A stretch of DNA of 64,000 bases from Flammeovirgaceae bacterium UBA2366 (GTDB lineage: Bacteria > Bacteroidota > Bacteroidia > Cytophagales > Cyclobacteriaceae), in assembly GCA_002344065.1 (NCBI GenBank), contig DDTK01000011.1, positions 1 to 64,000 on the forward strand. Direction: 5' to 3'. Positions 26,484 through 35,210 of this stretch are shown one piece after another. The notes under the pieces are model-generated. The model was not told the origin of the DNA, made no database searches, and saw only the letters and a list, made by a program, of their open reading frames with translations. Both the position numbers and the translations under genes were made by a program. Position 1 is the first letter of the stretch. Every line of letters begins with the position of its first letter.

Positions 26484-27269
26484 ATGAAGTTTTCGCAATT
26501 AAAAGATGACTATGTCCATACACTTCTTGGAAAGTATTTTAGGGATTTTTCATTTTCTCGATTGTCCGGTGGGGAATCTGCAGCTGAGCTCTATAAAGTT
26601 AGAACAGAGTATAATCGAAGTTATATTCTCAAAAGACAAAAGCAAAGTTTAGAAAGTGAATACCTTAATTATAAATGGCTTCAAAATAAAGTACCGGTTC
26701 CTGAAATCATTTTCTATACCCATGGAGATGGACAGGATTTTCTATGTATAACCGAGGTCCAGGGGAAATCACTGGATCTATTCATTGGATCGGTTGAGGC
26801 TGATGTGATTGTTAGTAGCTATGCCAGGGCGCTGAAACTACTGCACTCACAGAAACCAGACAATAAAGCAATTGTTTGTGATCTCGATAAAAGAATCTCT
26901 GAAGCGGAAAGGAATGTGAAAAATAACCTGGTAAACTCATCTCACTTTCAGTCTGAAAACCAACAGTACGAACCTTATGAACTTTTTCTTCAGCTTAAAA
27001 GGAGTAAGCCATCAAGCGCAGAACTCGTATTTACGCATGGCGACTATTGCTTGGATAATCTGATTTACAATGAAGGAAAGCTAAGTGGTTTCGTTGATTT
27101 GGGAAACGGTGGAGTGGCCGATAAGTATCAGGACCTGGCCCTGGCCGTCAGAAGCATTCTTGACAATTTTACCCTTGACCATGTCGAGTTATTTTACAGG
27201 GAGTACGGCCTTCAAAACATAGACAAAAGCAAACTTGAATTCTATACTTTGTTAGATGAATTTTTTTAG
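26484..27269 (+). CDS. APH(3')-like aminoglycoside phosphotransferase homologue
   Basis: 261 aa, the usual APH(3') size, from ATG 26484. The N-lobe has a GES loop and YILK (K50). The Brenner motif is THGDYCLDN (D187, N192) and the metal motif SGFVDLGNGGVADKYQDLALA (only partly quoted by family rules) has D205. It ends with FYTLLDEFF, the characteristic APH(3') C-terminus. All catalytic residues expected for ATP-dependent 3'-phosphorylation are present. Neighbours are unrelated hydrolase and regulatory genes, with no transposase. Activity and spectrum are unknown. Confidence 0.85.
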   Translation: MKFSQLKDDYVHTLLGKYFRDFSFSRLSGGESAAELYKVRTEYNRSYILKRQKQSLESEYLNYKWLQNKVPVPEIIFYTHGDGQDFLCITEVQGKSLDLFIGSVEADVIVSSYARALKLLHSQKPDNKAIVCDLDKRISEAERNVKNNLVNSSHFQSENQQYEPYELFLQLKRSKPSSAELVFTHGDYCLDNLIYNEGKLSGFVDLGNGGVADKYQDLALAVRSILDNFTLDHVELFYREYGLQNIDKSKLEFYTLLDEFF

Positions 27270-27608
27270 GAAATAGTTCGCTAATAAAAAAAATCAAATC
27301 TATTGTAAGCGTATTTTTAGTCATACTTATTGCATTCTCTGCTGGCGATTCGGATAATTGGCATAACATCAGTGTAAAGAAAGGCAAAGCCAATAAGACT
27401 AATGTGTTAATACCTGCGGCACGGTATGCCGCTTCTATCCCTCTTGCTTTTGCCACCTTGGCATCAACCCCAGTCTCACTTCCATACGGGCTGACCCATT
27501 CAGGGCCCCATTTAGTGGCAATACATTGTCATGTCCGAAGAAAATTTTACCTGGTTGATCGAGCGAGAATTCAAGTATTGTAAACGTGTTTGAATTATTT
27601 TGCACCTG
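27270..27608. other. Intergenic stretch, possible decayed gene
   Basis: I see no intact gene. A + strand frame reads through a signal-peptide-like hydrophobic segment (about 27300-27350) but has no start codon and no recognisable homologue. The 3' part leads to the AraC-type gene promoter. Confidence 0.4.
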
Positions 27609-28652
27609 ATGCGCGCAGCGGATATCATGTTGGTGGTCATTAGTGGCCTGGGGGTTATCCACGGGTTACTGCTGGCTGTATTTCTCTGGGTTTACCGGAA
27701 AGGGAACGCGCTCTCCAACCGATTGCTTAGTGCGCTGCTCCTTGTACTGTCCCTCCGGGTTGGTAAATCAGTGTTCCTGGCATTCACCGACCGCATTGAC
27801 ATCAAAATCATTTTTGCAGGTCTTGGCACCATCATGGCTATTGGGCCACTGTATTACCTTTTCATCCTCTCCTGCACACGTAAATCATTCCGGCTGGCTA
27901 CCCGGCATCTTCTCCATTTCATCCCAGCTTTCATCGGCTTCGGTATCGGCTTGCTATTGGAGGAACACCACACATCAACGCTACCGCTCGGCTTTTTCGT
28001 ATCGCTTTTTATTTTCTACTACCTCCATTTGCTGATCTACCTGCTGTGGAGTTACCGGTATGTTCTTCAACAAAAAGCCGCTGGCCTGAGTGCGGATACC
28101 TTCGTTTTACTGCGCCTGTTCTTTTACGGACTTCTCGTGATTTGGGTGGCCTACGTACTCAACCTGCTGGACGATGTGATACCCTATGTGGTTGGACCTA
28201 TCCTCTATTCTGTGGTAGCCTACGCCATCACCTTCATCGTCATCAGTCGGGGTTACCTTTCCAGGATTGACCATGTCAAGTACAGAACTACCCCCGTCTC
28301 GGTGGAACAAAGCGAACAGATCTATGCCAAAGTGTTAAAGCTTATGGTGGAAGAAAAGCAATTCCAAAACACCGACCTTACCCTGAAATCATTGAGTGAG
28401 TCGCTGCATGTAAGCCCACAGGTGCTGTCGCAGGTGATCAATCAAAAAAGTGGTAAGAACTTCAATGGCTTTGTGAATGCGTTCCGTATTGAGGAATCGA
28501 AACGCCTGCTCCACCAGGAAGCATTTAAAAACCAAACCATCGCTGCGATTGCCTATGAGGTCGGTTTTAACAGCCTTTCCAGTTTCAACACGGCTTTTAA
28601 AAAACACACGGGCGAAACACCCCAGACCTACCGCCAGCAAATGACAAAATGA
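27609..28652 (+). CDS. Membrane-bound AraC-family regulator
   Basis: About 347 aa from ATG 27609; an upstream TTG at 27600 is less likely. Seven predicted transmembrane helices occupy residues 5-220. The C-terminal AraC/XylS DNA-binding domain (about 250-347) has SLSESLHVSPQVLSQVIN and IAYEVGFNSLSSFNTAFKK. This 7TM-AraC layout is common in Bacteroidota. It lies just upstream of a DJ-1/PfpI membrane protein, its likely target. Confidence 0.88.
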   Translation: MRAADIMLVVISGLGVIHGLLLAVFLWVYRKGNALSNRLLSALLLVLSLRVGKSVFLAFTDRIDIKIIFAGLGTIMAIGPLYYLFILSCTRKSFRLATRHLLHFIPAFIGFGIGLLLEEHHTSTLPLGFFVSLFIFYYLHLLIYLLWSYRYVLQQKAAGLSADTFVLLRLFFYGLLVIWVAYVLNLLDDVIPYVVGPILYSVVAYAITFIVISRGYLSRIDHVKYRTTPVSVEQSEQIYAKVLKLMVEEKQFQNTDLTLKSLSESLHVSPQVLSQVINQKSGKNFNGFVNAFRIEESKRLLHQEAFKNQTIAAIAYEVGFNSLSSFNTAFKKHTGETPQTYRQQMTK

Positions 28653-28727
28653 TCTTTTACTCTTTCGAAATGATCATTTAAGAAGCCTTTGACACTGCAC
28701 CACCCCACTTTTGCCCGAAAAAAAAGC

Positions 28728-29825
28728 ATGTCTGGCAAAAGAAAAATCATGAAGTGGTCACTGATTGTAGTGGCGGTTTTGGTTGTATCCATTGTTTTGT
28801 TCGGGGCATGGTTCATCAGCCTCATTCCTCCGGTACCCGAATCGGTCAGGAACATCAAGGCGACTGCGCCTGCTGACCTCCCCTATCTAACAGAAAACAT
28901 CGTTCCGTACCGGGGCAAAATACTAGCGGTGGTCACCAGCACCGGTCAAATGGGCAGCAGCGGTAAAAGCACGGGGTATGAGTTGACCGAGCTGTCGCGC
29001 GCCTATTACGTATTTCAGGCCAATGGGTTTAAGGTAGAGGTAGCCAGTCCGCTGGGAGGCGTGCCACCCGTGGTGATCGATGGCGAAGATATGAATGCAT
29101 ACGATTATGCTTTCTTGAATGACACTACCGCGCAAGCAAAGGTGAAGCAGACCATCGCGATGAAAGATGTAGACCCCAAGGCTTATCAAGCGGTATATTT
29201 TGTGGGTGGCAAAGGTACCATGTACGATTTTCCTGACAATGAATACATTCAAGCGCTTGTCAGAGAATATTATGAGTCTGGTAAAATAGTTAGCGCAGTA
29301 TGCCATGGCCCCGCGGCACTTGTCAACGTCAGACTAAGTAACGGAGATATGCTATTGACGAACCGTCAAGTCAGCAGCTTTACCAACAGAGAAGAGCTGT
29401 TACTGATTCCCGATGCTGCTGAAATATTTCCTTTTCTGCTGCAGGACAGACTCATTGAAAGGGGTGCGCGCTTTAACGAGGGTTTTCTATACCTGAACAA
29501 AGTAAGCAAAGATGGAAACCTGGTAACGGGGCAAAATCCTTGGTCAACCTGGATGGTAGCCGAGTCGGTCATCGAACAGATGGGTTATGTGCCCAAACAG
29601 CGTGTCGTCACGCAGGAGGAAAACACCATATCCATTCTGGAAACCCTGGAATCGGAAGGCTACCAGCAAGCGAAAGTCGCCATCGATCGGTTTTGTATCC
29701 ACGATCCAGCATCGATCGACAGAAGGTTGCTGGCCATGCATGGCGTGGTAGCCGCCATGCAATTTGATGGGATGAAGGTAGTGAAGCTGGCGCGGTTGTT
29801 ATCGTACAGCAACAGCTATATGTGA
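28728..29825 (+). CDS. Membrane-anchored DJ-1/PfpI-family protein
   Basis: About 365 aa from ATG 28728; a TTG at 28689 is also in frame. One N-terminal transmembrane anchor (about 9-31) precedes a DJ-1/PfpI domain with YFVGGKGTMYDFPD and the nucleophile elbow AVCHGPAAL. This is the arrangement of glyoxalase III/Hsp31-like members. A C-terminal helical extension (about 270-365) is not part of the usual fold. It follows the AraC-type regulator by about 75 bp. Confidence 0.82.
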   Translation: MSGKRKIMKWSLIVVAVLVVSIVLFGAWFISLIPPVPESVRNIKATAPADLPYLTENIVPYRGKILAVVTSTGQMGSSGKSTGYELTELSRAYYVFQANGFKVEVASPLGGVPPVVIDGEDMNAYDYAFLNDTTAQAKVKQTIAMKDVDPKAYQAVYFVGGKGTMYDFPDNEYIQALVREYYESGKIVSAVCHGPAALVNVRLSNGDMLLTNRQVSSFTNREELLLIPDAAEIFPFLLQDRLIERGARFNEGFLYLNKVSKDGNLVTGQNPWSTWMVAESVIEQMGYVPKQRVVTQEENTISILETLESEGYQQAKVAIDRFCIHDPASIDRRLLAMHGVVAAMQFDGMKVVKLARLLSYSNSYM

Positions 29826-30040
29826 AAGTTACCAATACGTCTACGACAAATTTACCTCCAGACGCAAAAAGGAAAGCAGAAGTTAATGATGGCCTTTGAA
29901 GTTACCATATGGTAACTCTACTGTCATTCGGGAAAGGTAAATTGCCGTTTTTAAATAAGGTAATAGAATCTGAATTTGTAACTATTGCTGAGTCAAAAAC
30001 ATCTATCAATCCAAATTGAATTTTCAGAATAACAAAAAGT

Positions 30041-31171
30041 ATGAATGAAAGAAGATACGATTTAGATTGGTTGAGAGTAATGGCCATATTGCTATTGCAT
30101 TTATTTCACTCAGCAATGCCATTTGTTTCAGAATGGGGATGGCACATTAAAAATCCAGAAACGAGTAATTTGTTTTTGGAATTTAACTATTTCTTGTCCA
30201 AATGGAGAATGCCCATCTTGTTCTTTATTTCTGGGATAGGTACTGTATTTGTTCTTAATCAGTTTAGTGCGAATTACTATATTCAACAAAGAACCAAAAG
30301 ATTAATAGTACCTCTTTTATTCGGTATGCTTGTTGTTGTTCCCCCTCAAATTTACTTCGAAAGAATTTCTAATGGAGTGCCTTACACGTCTTATTTTGAT
30401 TTTTTTCCGTCAATTTTCACAACAGGTGCTTATCCGAGTGGCAATCTAAGTTGGCATCACCTTTGGTTTATTGTATACCTATTCATTTATTCATTAATTG
30501 CCATTCCACTTTTTTGGTATTTCAACTCAAGAAATGGAAAAATTACGCTTGACTATGTGGCAAAAATCCCGAAAGGTTTTGGCTTATATGCATTGGGTTT
30601 AATACTATTTATCGCGAGTTTTTTATACTTCTGGTTCACAGAAGAAACACATGCACTCATAGATGATTGGGCTGGTTTTACTCGTTATTTTCTATATTTT
30701 ATTTTTGGTTGTTTGATAAGCACACATGCTACTTTTTGGAATACAATAGAAAATAATAGAAGGTTACATCTAAAATTGGCGTTTTTTAGTATCATATCCA
30801 TAAACTTCTTGCGTTGGAATGACATAGAGCCTGTATGGGGCTGGAATTTGCCCAATTTACTATTCCTGGCATTAATGGTTTTTAATGCTTGGTTTTGGGT
30901 TCTCGCAATATTGGGTTATGGAAAAAAATATCTCAATTTTAACAATAGAATTTTAAAATATGCAAATGAAGGCATATATCCGTTCTATATATTACACCAG
31001 ACTTTTATCGTAATTATTGCATATTATGTTGTACAAGTAAAAAACGAAAGCATACTGAATAAATATCTATTTCTGACTTTTGTTTCGTTTATACTGACTA
31101 TGGGAGTGTACGAATTTTTGGTTAAACCATATAACTGGGCAAGGTTCTTCTTCGGAATGAAACCAAAATAA
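30041..31171 (+). CDS. Acyltransferase family 3 membrane protein
   Basis: The 376-aa protein has about ten transmembrane helices and starts with RRYDLDWLRVMAILLLHLFHS. The LDWLR and the later HLWFIVYLF and YPFYILHQTF blocks are typical of acyltransferase-3/OpgC-like enzymes, which O-acylate sugars or lipids at the membrane. It is more AT-rich than its upstream neighbour, and a G-rich motif follows it at 31175-31215, hinting at acquisition. The acceptor is unknown. Confidence 0.85.
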   Translation: MNERRYDLDWLRVMAILLLHLFHSAMPFVSEWGWHIKNPETSNLFLEFNYFLSKWRMPILFFISGIGTVFVLNQFSANYYIQQRTKRLIVPLLFGMLVVVPPQIYFERISNGVPYTSYFDFFPSIFTTGAYPSGNLSWHHLWFIVYLFIYSLIAIPLFWYFNSRNGKITLDYVAKIPKGFGLYALGLILFIASFLYFWFTEETHALIDDWAGFTRYFLYFIFGCLISTHATFWNTIENNRRLHLKLAFFSIISINFLRWNDIEPVWGWNLPNLLFLALMVFNAWFWVLAILGYGKKYLNFNNRILKYANEGIYPFYILHQTFIVIIAYYVVQVKNESILNKYLFLTFVSFILTMGVYEFLVKPYNWARFFFGMKPK

Positions 31172-31413
31172 AAAACATCAGCCAACAACGGTTTTGCAAA
31201 GGCGGGGGTTTAATGCATTCATTAACTTCACTGGCTTCTTTGATAACGAAAAATCATTATTACAAATATTGAAAATGTATTTTAGGATATACAATAGTTT
31301 GGACTTTGACTATTGCAATTTCAAAACAGTTTGCCAAAAAGTTATTTGAAACCAGGACAATGGATATTACTTATTGACGGACTTATTTACTTAGGAACAA
31401 ATTAATTAGACCT

Positions 31414-31836
31414 ATGCTTAAACTTGGCGGATACCTGAATATCCTATTTGCAATCTTACATATTGTTGGATTGCTTTGGGCTGAAAAAATGTTTGAACTT
31501 GTTGGTATAGCAGAGGGAATGGCTCTTGCTAAACAAGACATACATCCTCTGTATCCGTATTTTATTACGGTAGTAGTAGCAATTTTATTTTATATAATGG
31601 GTTTGTATGGGCTCTCGGCTGACAACAAGTATAAAAAACTGCCATTATTAAAACCAATGGTATTTTGTATTGGAGGGATTTATTTGTTACGTGGAATAGG
31701 TGAACTCCTCTTTGATATAGGATGGCAAAAAGCAAGTCCATTGTTAGAAAACACCTACTCCCTAATAGCGATTTTCGTTGGACTTTTGTATTTAGTAGGA
31801 GGACTGAATAAATGGAAAGTAAAACAGACAAAATAA
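31414..31836 (+). CDS. Small four-TM membrane protein, family not recognised
   Basis: The 140-aa protein has four hydrophobic helices (about 5-27, 48-68, 78-100 and 113-132). No motifs point to an enzyme. It is AT-rich. Similar GGTTT...GGGGG...GTGCTTC-type stretches occur before (31185-31215) and after it (31855-31890), suggesting a mobile gene-cassette-like unit. Confidence 0.55.
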   Translation: MLKLGGYLNILFAILHIVGLLWAEKMFELVGIAEGMALAKQDIHPLYPYFITVVVAILFYIMGLYGLSADNKYKKLPLLKPMVFCIGGIYLLRGIGELLFDIGWQKASPLLENTYSLIAIFVGLLYLVGGLNKWKVKQTK

Positions 31837-32004
31837 TAGACAACGACCCGCTTACATCGGTTTCGTGTTGTGGGGGCTGAAGTGCTTCGTATGAACAGTA
31901 TTGCTAGAAATCCCCCACAGCGCAAAGTCGAGAAGAATATTGCATTTTGTGAAGTAGTCGATCTGTATTATTTGGCTGAATCTGCGGAAGCAAAGAGCAG
32001 CAGG

Positions 32005-32106
32005 ACAAAGCCTACCCAAATGTTTCATCCCGATTTTTAGCGGGAGAGTGTCGCTGCCCCAGCCTTGCGAGGAAGGAAGATTAAGTTCTGAAATGCCCGC
32101 GCGTGA
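32005..32106 (+). repeat. Mosaic repeat fragment, module A subtype 2
   Basis: It retains CAAATGTTTCATCCCGATTT, GAGAGTGTCGCTGCCCC and AAGTTCTGAAATGCCCGCGC in the same order and orientation as the copies at 17.0 and 33.4 kb. Both ends are truncated. Confidence 0.7.
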
Positions 32107-32205
32107 AGTCTAGTATTAATTTATTCCTGAGGTACAGCTAAAATCATATCAATTCCCTTAAAAAGAAGTAAAAATGCACCTTTTACTCCATTAGTTGTAT
32201 ATATA

Positions 32206-32219
32206 AACAAATATGTTTA
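32206..32219. promoter_or_regulatory. AAACA/TGTTT palindrome, putative operator
   Basis: AAACAAATATGTTT has 5-bp arms around AATA and lies 27 bp upstream of the -7 box. It is a plausible site for autorepression by the XRE-type antitoxin. Confidence 0.4.
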
Positions 32220-32245
32220 CAATATCTTATTTATACTTATTTGAT

Positions 32246-32253
32246 TATATTTG
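32246..32253 (+). promoter_or_regulatory. -7 promoter box of HTH-AbiEii operon
   Basis: TATATTTG is identical to the mazEF box and ends 4 nt before the ATG at 32258, so this antitoxin message is probably leaderless too. It also argues against starts further upstream. Confidence 0.55.
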
Positions 32254-32257
32254 CCTT

Positions 32258-32728
32258 ATGAATAAGGAGCTTGAAATACTGAAAGGCATTCATCCAGGGA
32301 TTATTTTGGATCGTAAAATCAAGGAGAGAAAGCTCTCAAAGGGCCGCTTTGCCCTCATGATTAATGAATACCCACAGACATTAGGAGCAATAACTAATGG
32401 CAAGCGGAGTATGAATACCTCTCTCGCATTGAAGATTGAGCAGGAGCTTAATTTAACAGAGGGATTCTTAATGACTCTGCAGGTCTTTTATGACATTAAA
32501 CTAGAGAAAAGAAAAATTGAAAAGGCACGTCCTGATTTCTCCAAGTTAAGACGAGGATTATTTTGGGATACCGACATGGAAAAAATTGATTGGCAGCTAC
32601 AAAAGCGAGCAGTTATTCAACGGGTTTTCGAAAGAGGAAATAGTAAAGAAAAAGAGGAAATAACTCGTTTCTATGGTGATTCAGAAATTAAGCAGTTCAC
32701 TAAGAAACCAGATCAAATGCATGCCTAA
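32258..32728 (+). CDS. XRE-type antitoxin with DUF6922-like C-terminus
   Basis: 156 aa from ATG 32258, chosen by the adjacent -7 box. The N-terminal HTH of the HigA type (IHPGIILDRKIKERKLSKGR, then NTSLALKIEQEL) is followed by a linker. The C-terminal segment LFWDTDMEKIDWQ, then VIQRVFERG and RFYGDSEIKQF, matches DUF6922, often found beside AbiEii toxins. The last codons overlap the toxin start by 8 bp. It takes the place of the classical AbiEi antitoxin. Confidence 0.8.
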   Translation: MNKELEILKGIHPGIILDRKIKERKLSKGRFALMINEYPQTLGAITNGKRSMNTSLALKIEQELNLTEGFLMTLQVFYDIKLEKRKIEKARPDFSKLRRGLFWDTDMEKIDWQLQKRAVIQRVFERGNSKEKEEITRFYGDSEIKQFTKKPDQMHA

Positions 32729-33371
32729 AGGATTGTTCTGGGATACTGTACCACCGTTGCTAAAAGATGCTTTAACTAAGATAATGGAAGATGGTCCATT
32801 TCAGCAGTTCAGACTAGCTGGTGGTACTTCTCTAAGCCTTCAGTTGGGTCACCGCATTTCTTTTGATATAGATTTATTCACAGATGCTGTATATGATTCA
32901 GTCGACTTTGACGGTATCGACAATTTCTTGAGAGGTTCTTTCACTTACGTTTCTGAACCTCAAGCAGGGGTAATTGGAATTGGTCGGTCGTATCTGATTG
33001 GAGAAAGTGAAGATGATACAGTTAAGCTTGACTTATACTATACCGATACATTTATACAGCCAGAGTTACTAGCAGCTCCAATCCGACTAGCTACTGTAGA
33101 AGAGATAATTGCAATGAAAATTGATATTGTTCAGCGAGTTGCCAGAAAAAAAGACTTCTGGGATTTACATGAATTACTGACACAGTATACTCCAAGCAAA
33201 ATGATTGAACTGCATAAAACAAGGTATCCATACAATCATGATGAAGAGGTGATCCGAACAAATTTTACAAACTTCACAATTGCTGATGGGGACTTTGATC
33301 CTATCTGTCTAAAAGGGAAGCACTGGGAATTAATAAAGTACGATTTTGTTCAAGTTTTACAGCAACCTTAA
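32721..33371 (+). CDS. AbiEii/AbiGii-family nucleotidyltransferase toxin
   Basis: 216 aa from ATG 32721. The nucleotidyltransferase core shows GGTSLSLQLGHRISFDIDLF (GGTS 34-37; D49 and D51) and the third acidic position in KLDLYYTD. RKKDFWDLHELL follows, as in AbiEii. These toxins are known to transfer nucleotides, in some cases to tRNA, and to act in type IV-like abortive-infection pairs; that is assumed here by homology. It overlaps the antitoxin gene by 8 bp and is followed 12 bp later by a mosaic repeat. Confidence 0.88.
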   Translation: MPKGLFWDTVPPLLKDALTKIMEDGPFQQFRLAGGTSLSLQLGHRISFDIDLFTDAVYDSVDFDGIDNFLRGSFTYVSEPQAGVIGIGRSYLIGESEDDTVKLDLYYTDTFIQPELLAAPIRLATVEEIIAMKIDIVQRVARKKDFWDLHELLTQYTPSKMIELHKTRYPYNHDEEVIRTNFTNFTIADGDFDPICLKGKHWELIKYDFVQVLQQP

Positions 33372-33383
33372 TTTCCCCTACAA

Positions 33384-33712
33384 CATCAACACACATTGTC
33401 AAACCTCACTTCCCTCCCACTTCTAAGCTTGCCAAATGTTTCATCCCGATTTTTATGGAGAGTGTCGCTGCCCCGGCCCGTTGTGAATGATGAAGATTGA
33501 GTTATTGAAAGCCAACGCTAAAAAAAAACTTTTTATGAAGATCGGGTTAGGTCCGGATACCAAAGCCCGTCCGACTGGCGCCAGCCAGGCGGACAATTTA
33601 ACATAACACAATGCCATTATATAACTCTTGCTTGCGCTTCTGCCTGATCCTCAGATATGATCCATGCGGGCGCCATCTTGGGGTTTACGGTTCTGTATGA
33701 AGTACGGGAAGT
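33384..33712 (+). repeat. Mosaic repeat copy A+B(partial)+C(partial)
   Basis: Module A subtype 2 (33384-33575) leads into CCGACTGGCGCCAGCC, then module B left arm TTTAACATAACAC and ATTATATAACTC with loop TTGCTTGCGCTTCTGCC, the loop seen at position 30-45. An internal deletion joins the loop end to the second arm of C. The tail ends GTATGAAGTACGGGAAGT at 33712, the same right end as at 8185. Confidence 0.8.
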
Positions 33713-33883
33713 TAGTCCATAGGAAAGTCCGAGACCATAAAAGGTTTTGCTTTTTAATACAAATCCACCATCTGAATGCAAACCAAGATAATCAGAACGA
33801 TGGAAAGGATTTTTCTGGTTTTTGATACATGCATAAGAAGCAATGAAGCTTAATAAATCACTTTTTCGCTGGCCATTTGTCAC
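33617..33883 (-). pseudogene. ORF truncated by the mosaic repeat
   Basis: A GTG-started frame overlaps the stop of the FemAB/GNAT gene (GTGA) and reads as plausible protein for about 58 residues (SFIASYACIKNQKN, HSDGGF, YGLGLSYGL). It then enters repeat module C at 33712 and becomes unrelated sequence. It is probably the N-terminal remnant of a gene translationally coupled to the transferase. I do not recognise the family. Confidence 0.4.
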
Positions 33884-35091
33884 GTTGAAGTAGCTGAACC
33901 TAAATGCTCCTTCTTGAGAACGCTACGAGTAAATACAGTAAGTGATTTTAATTCAAGTTGTGGAAATATCACACGTTTCAGTTTTTTTAACAACCAATTA
34001 ATAATAGGTTTTTTTGACTTAAAATAAATATGAACATCGCTGGACCTTCCTCCAATCCGCTGCTTAACCCAATAAGCGGTTTGTCCCAAATTTATCAATC
34101 TTAATTTCCGTGCAATGGCAAGTTCAATAATGCCATAAACAAGATTGAAATATGAGTCCGCTTCGTCTTTTGCATTTTTTCTTCCAACAAGCATAAAAGT
34201 AAGTTCATCATTATGCTGCATTAAAAAACCTGCACTTAAAATTTCATCTTTGTGTTGAACTGTGAGCAACTCCATTTTTGCAGCATATTTTAGTTGAAGC
34301 TGTTGAAAGAACTCCAAATTAAGTGTTTCTAATTTTGTGGGTGTGCGCTCCATAACGGCCAAGTACATATCATATAAATTTTGAGCTGATGTTAAAGTAA
34401 GGTTACTCAAAACCAAAACAGGAAATTGAGAATCTTTTGGCGCCTTGTGAGCGGGGTAAATGAAAGGTAGTTTGTGGCCTGATTTCTTTAGTGATTTTAA
34501 AATTACTCTCCGATAGGGATGCCGTAAACTTTCAAGATATTCCGAAAACGAATTCCAACATACTTCCATTCTCATGTATGGAAGACTATACGCTTTGAAA
34601 AAATTGCTTGACAAAAGAGTTCTGAATCGGTCGGACTCAGCCTCCTTAAATTCCTTTACGCACAATAGATTTATTTTCTCTTCCGCAGCCAATCTCTCCA
34701 TTTGGAGAACCAGCAGCCTCGAAATTTGTTCATCATATTTTCGGGAAACAATTTTTACATTAGACTGACCAAAAGAAGCCGGTAACCCACAAATGAGAAC
34801 TCTTACCTTAAAAAATCCAGATCTGATTTTTTTAATCACATGCACAAATCGATTAGCTGAGATAAAAAGATCGAGTGATATTGTAAATGATGAAAGTACC
34901 GCATGACCTGCTAACACCTCTCCATCGTAAAACAAAAGATACCAGAAAGTAGCATTCTCCACCTTTGCTTTCTCTACCCCATCTATGAAATCATGTGTAT
35001 TGAATATTTCATTTTTGGAAAGAATAGAATCCCAAAGTTCTGATTCAATAAGTGAAATGCTATTGAAACACTTGACCTGAAGCATGATCAT
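33880..35091 (-). CDS. FemAB/GNAT-like acyltransferase
   Basis: The 403-aa cytoplasmic protein begins with the ELWDSIL...IFNTHDFIDG pattern of FemAB/peptidoglycan-bridge or DUF482-like GNAT proteins. The C-terminal half (about 230-350) has SAGFLMQHNDELTFMLVG and LINLGQTAYWVKQRIGG, typical of the second acyltransferase domain. It is encoded 119 bp downstream of a radical SAM gene on the same strand and is probably part of one pathway with both radical SAM proteins. The acceptor could be a lipid, peptide or amine; none is indicated. Confidence 0.72.
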   Translation of the reverse strand: MIMLQVKCFNSISLIESELWDSILSKNEIFNTHDFIDGVEKAKVENATFWYLLFYDGEVLAGHAVLSSFTISLDLFISANRFVHVIKKIRSGFFKVRVLICGLPASFGQSNVKIVSRKYDEQISRLLVLQMERLAAEEKINLLCVKEFKEAESDRFRTLLSSNFFKAYSLPYMRMEVCWNSFSEYLESLRHPYRRVILKSLKKSGHKLPFIYPAHKAPKDSQFPVLVLSNLTLTSAQNLYDMYLAVMERTPTKLETLNLEFFQQLQLKYAAKMELLTVQHKDEILSAGFLMQHNDELTFMLVGRKNAKDEADSYFNLVYGIIELAIARKLRLINLGQTAYWVKQRIGGRSSDVHIYFKSKKPIINWLLKKLKRVIFPQLELKSLTVFTRSVLKKEHLGSATST

Positions 35092-35210
35092 TTGCCGGAT
35101 TAAAATCAGGACGAACCTTAAAGAAATTCTCTATTTGAGGTGATAGCCTCTGCTTGCTGCCCTCCGTGAATATGGGTTGAAACTTCTTTTGTTGCTGCAT
35201 ACCGTTTGCA

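Larger units (their letters stand above)
31837..32257. other. Intergenic stretch before the AbiEii pair
   Basis: It contains a G-rich motif at 31855-31890 and a partial mosaic repeat (32005-32106). The promoter region of the HTH-AbiEii operon follows, with an AAACA/TGTTT palindrome (32206-32219) and a -7 box TATATTTG (32246-32253). I see no gene. Confidence 0.6.

Noticed and set aside
27270..27600. Small exported protein on the + strand
   Set aside because: A hydrophobic stretch is present but there is no start codon in frame and no recognisable domain.
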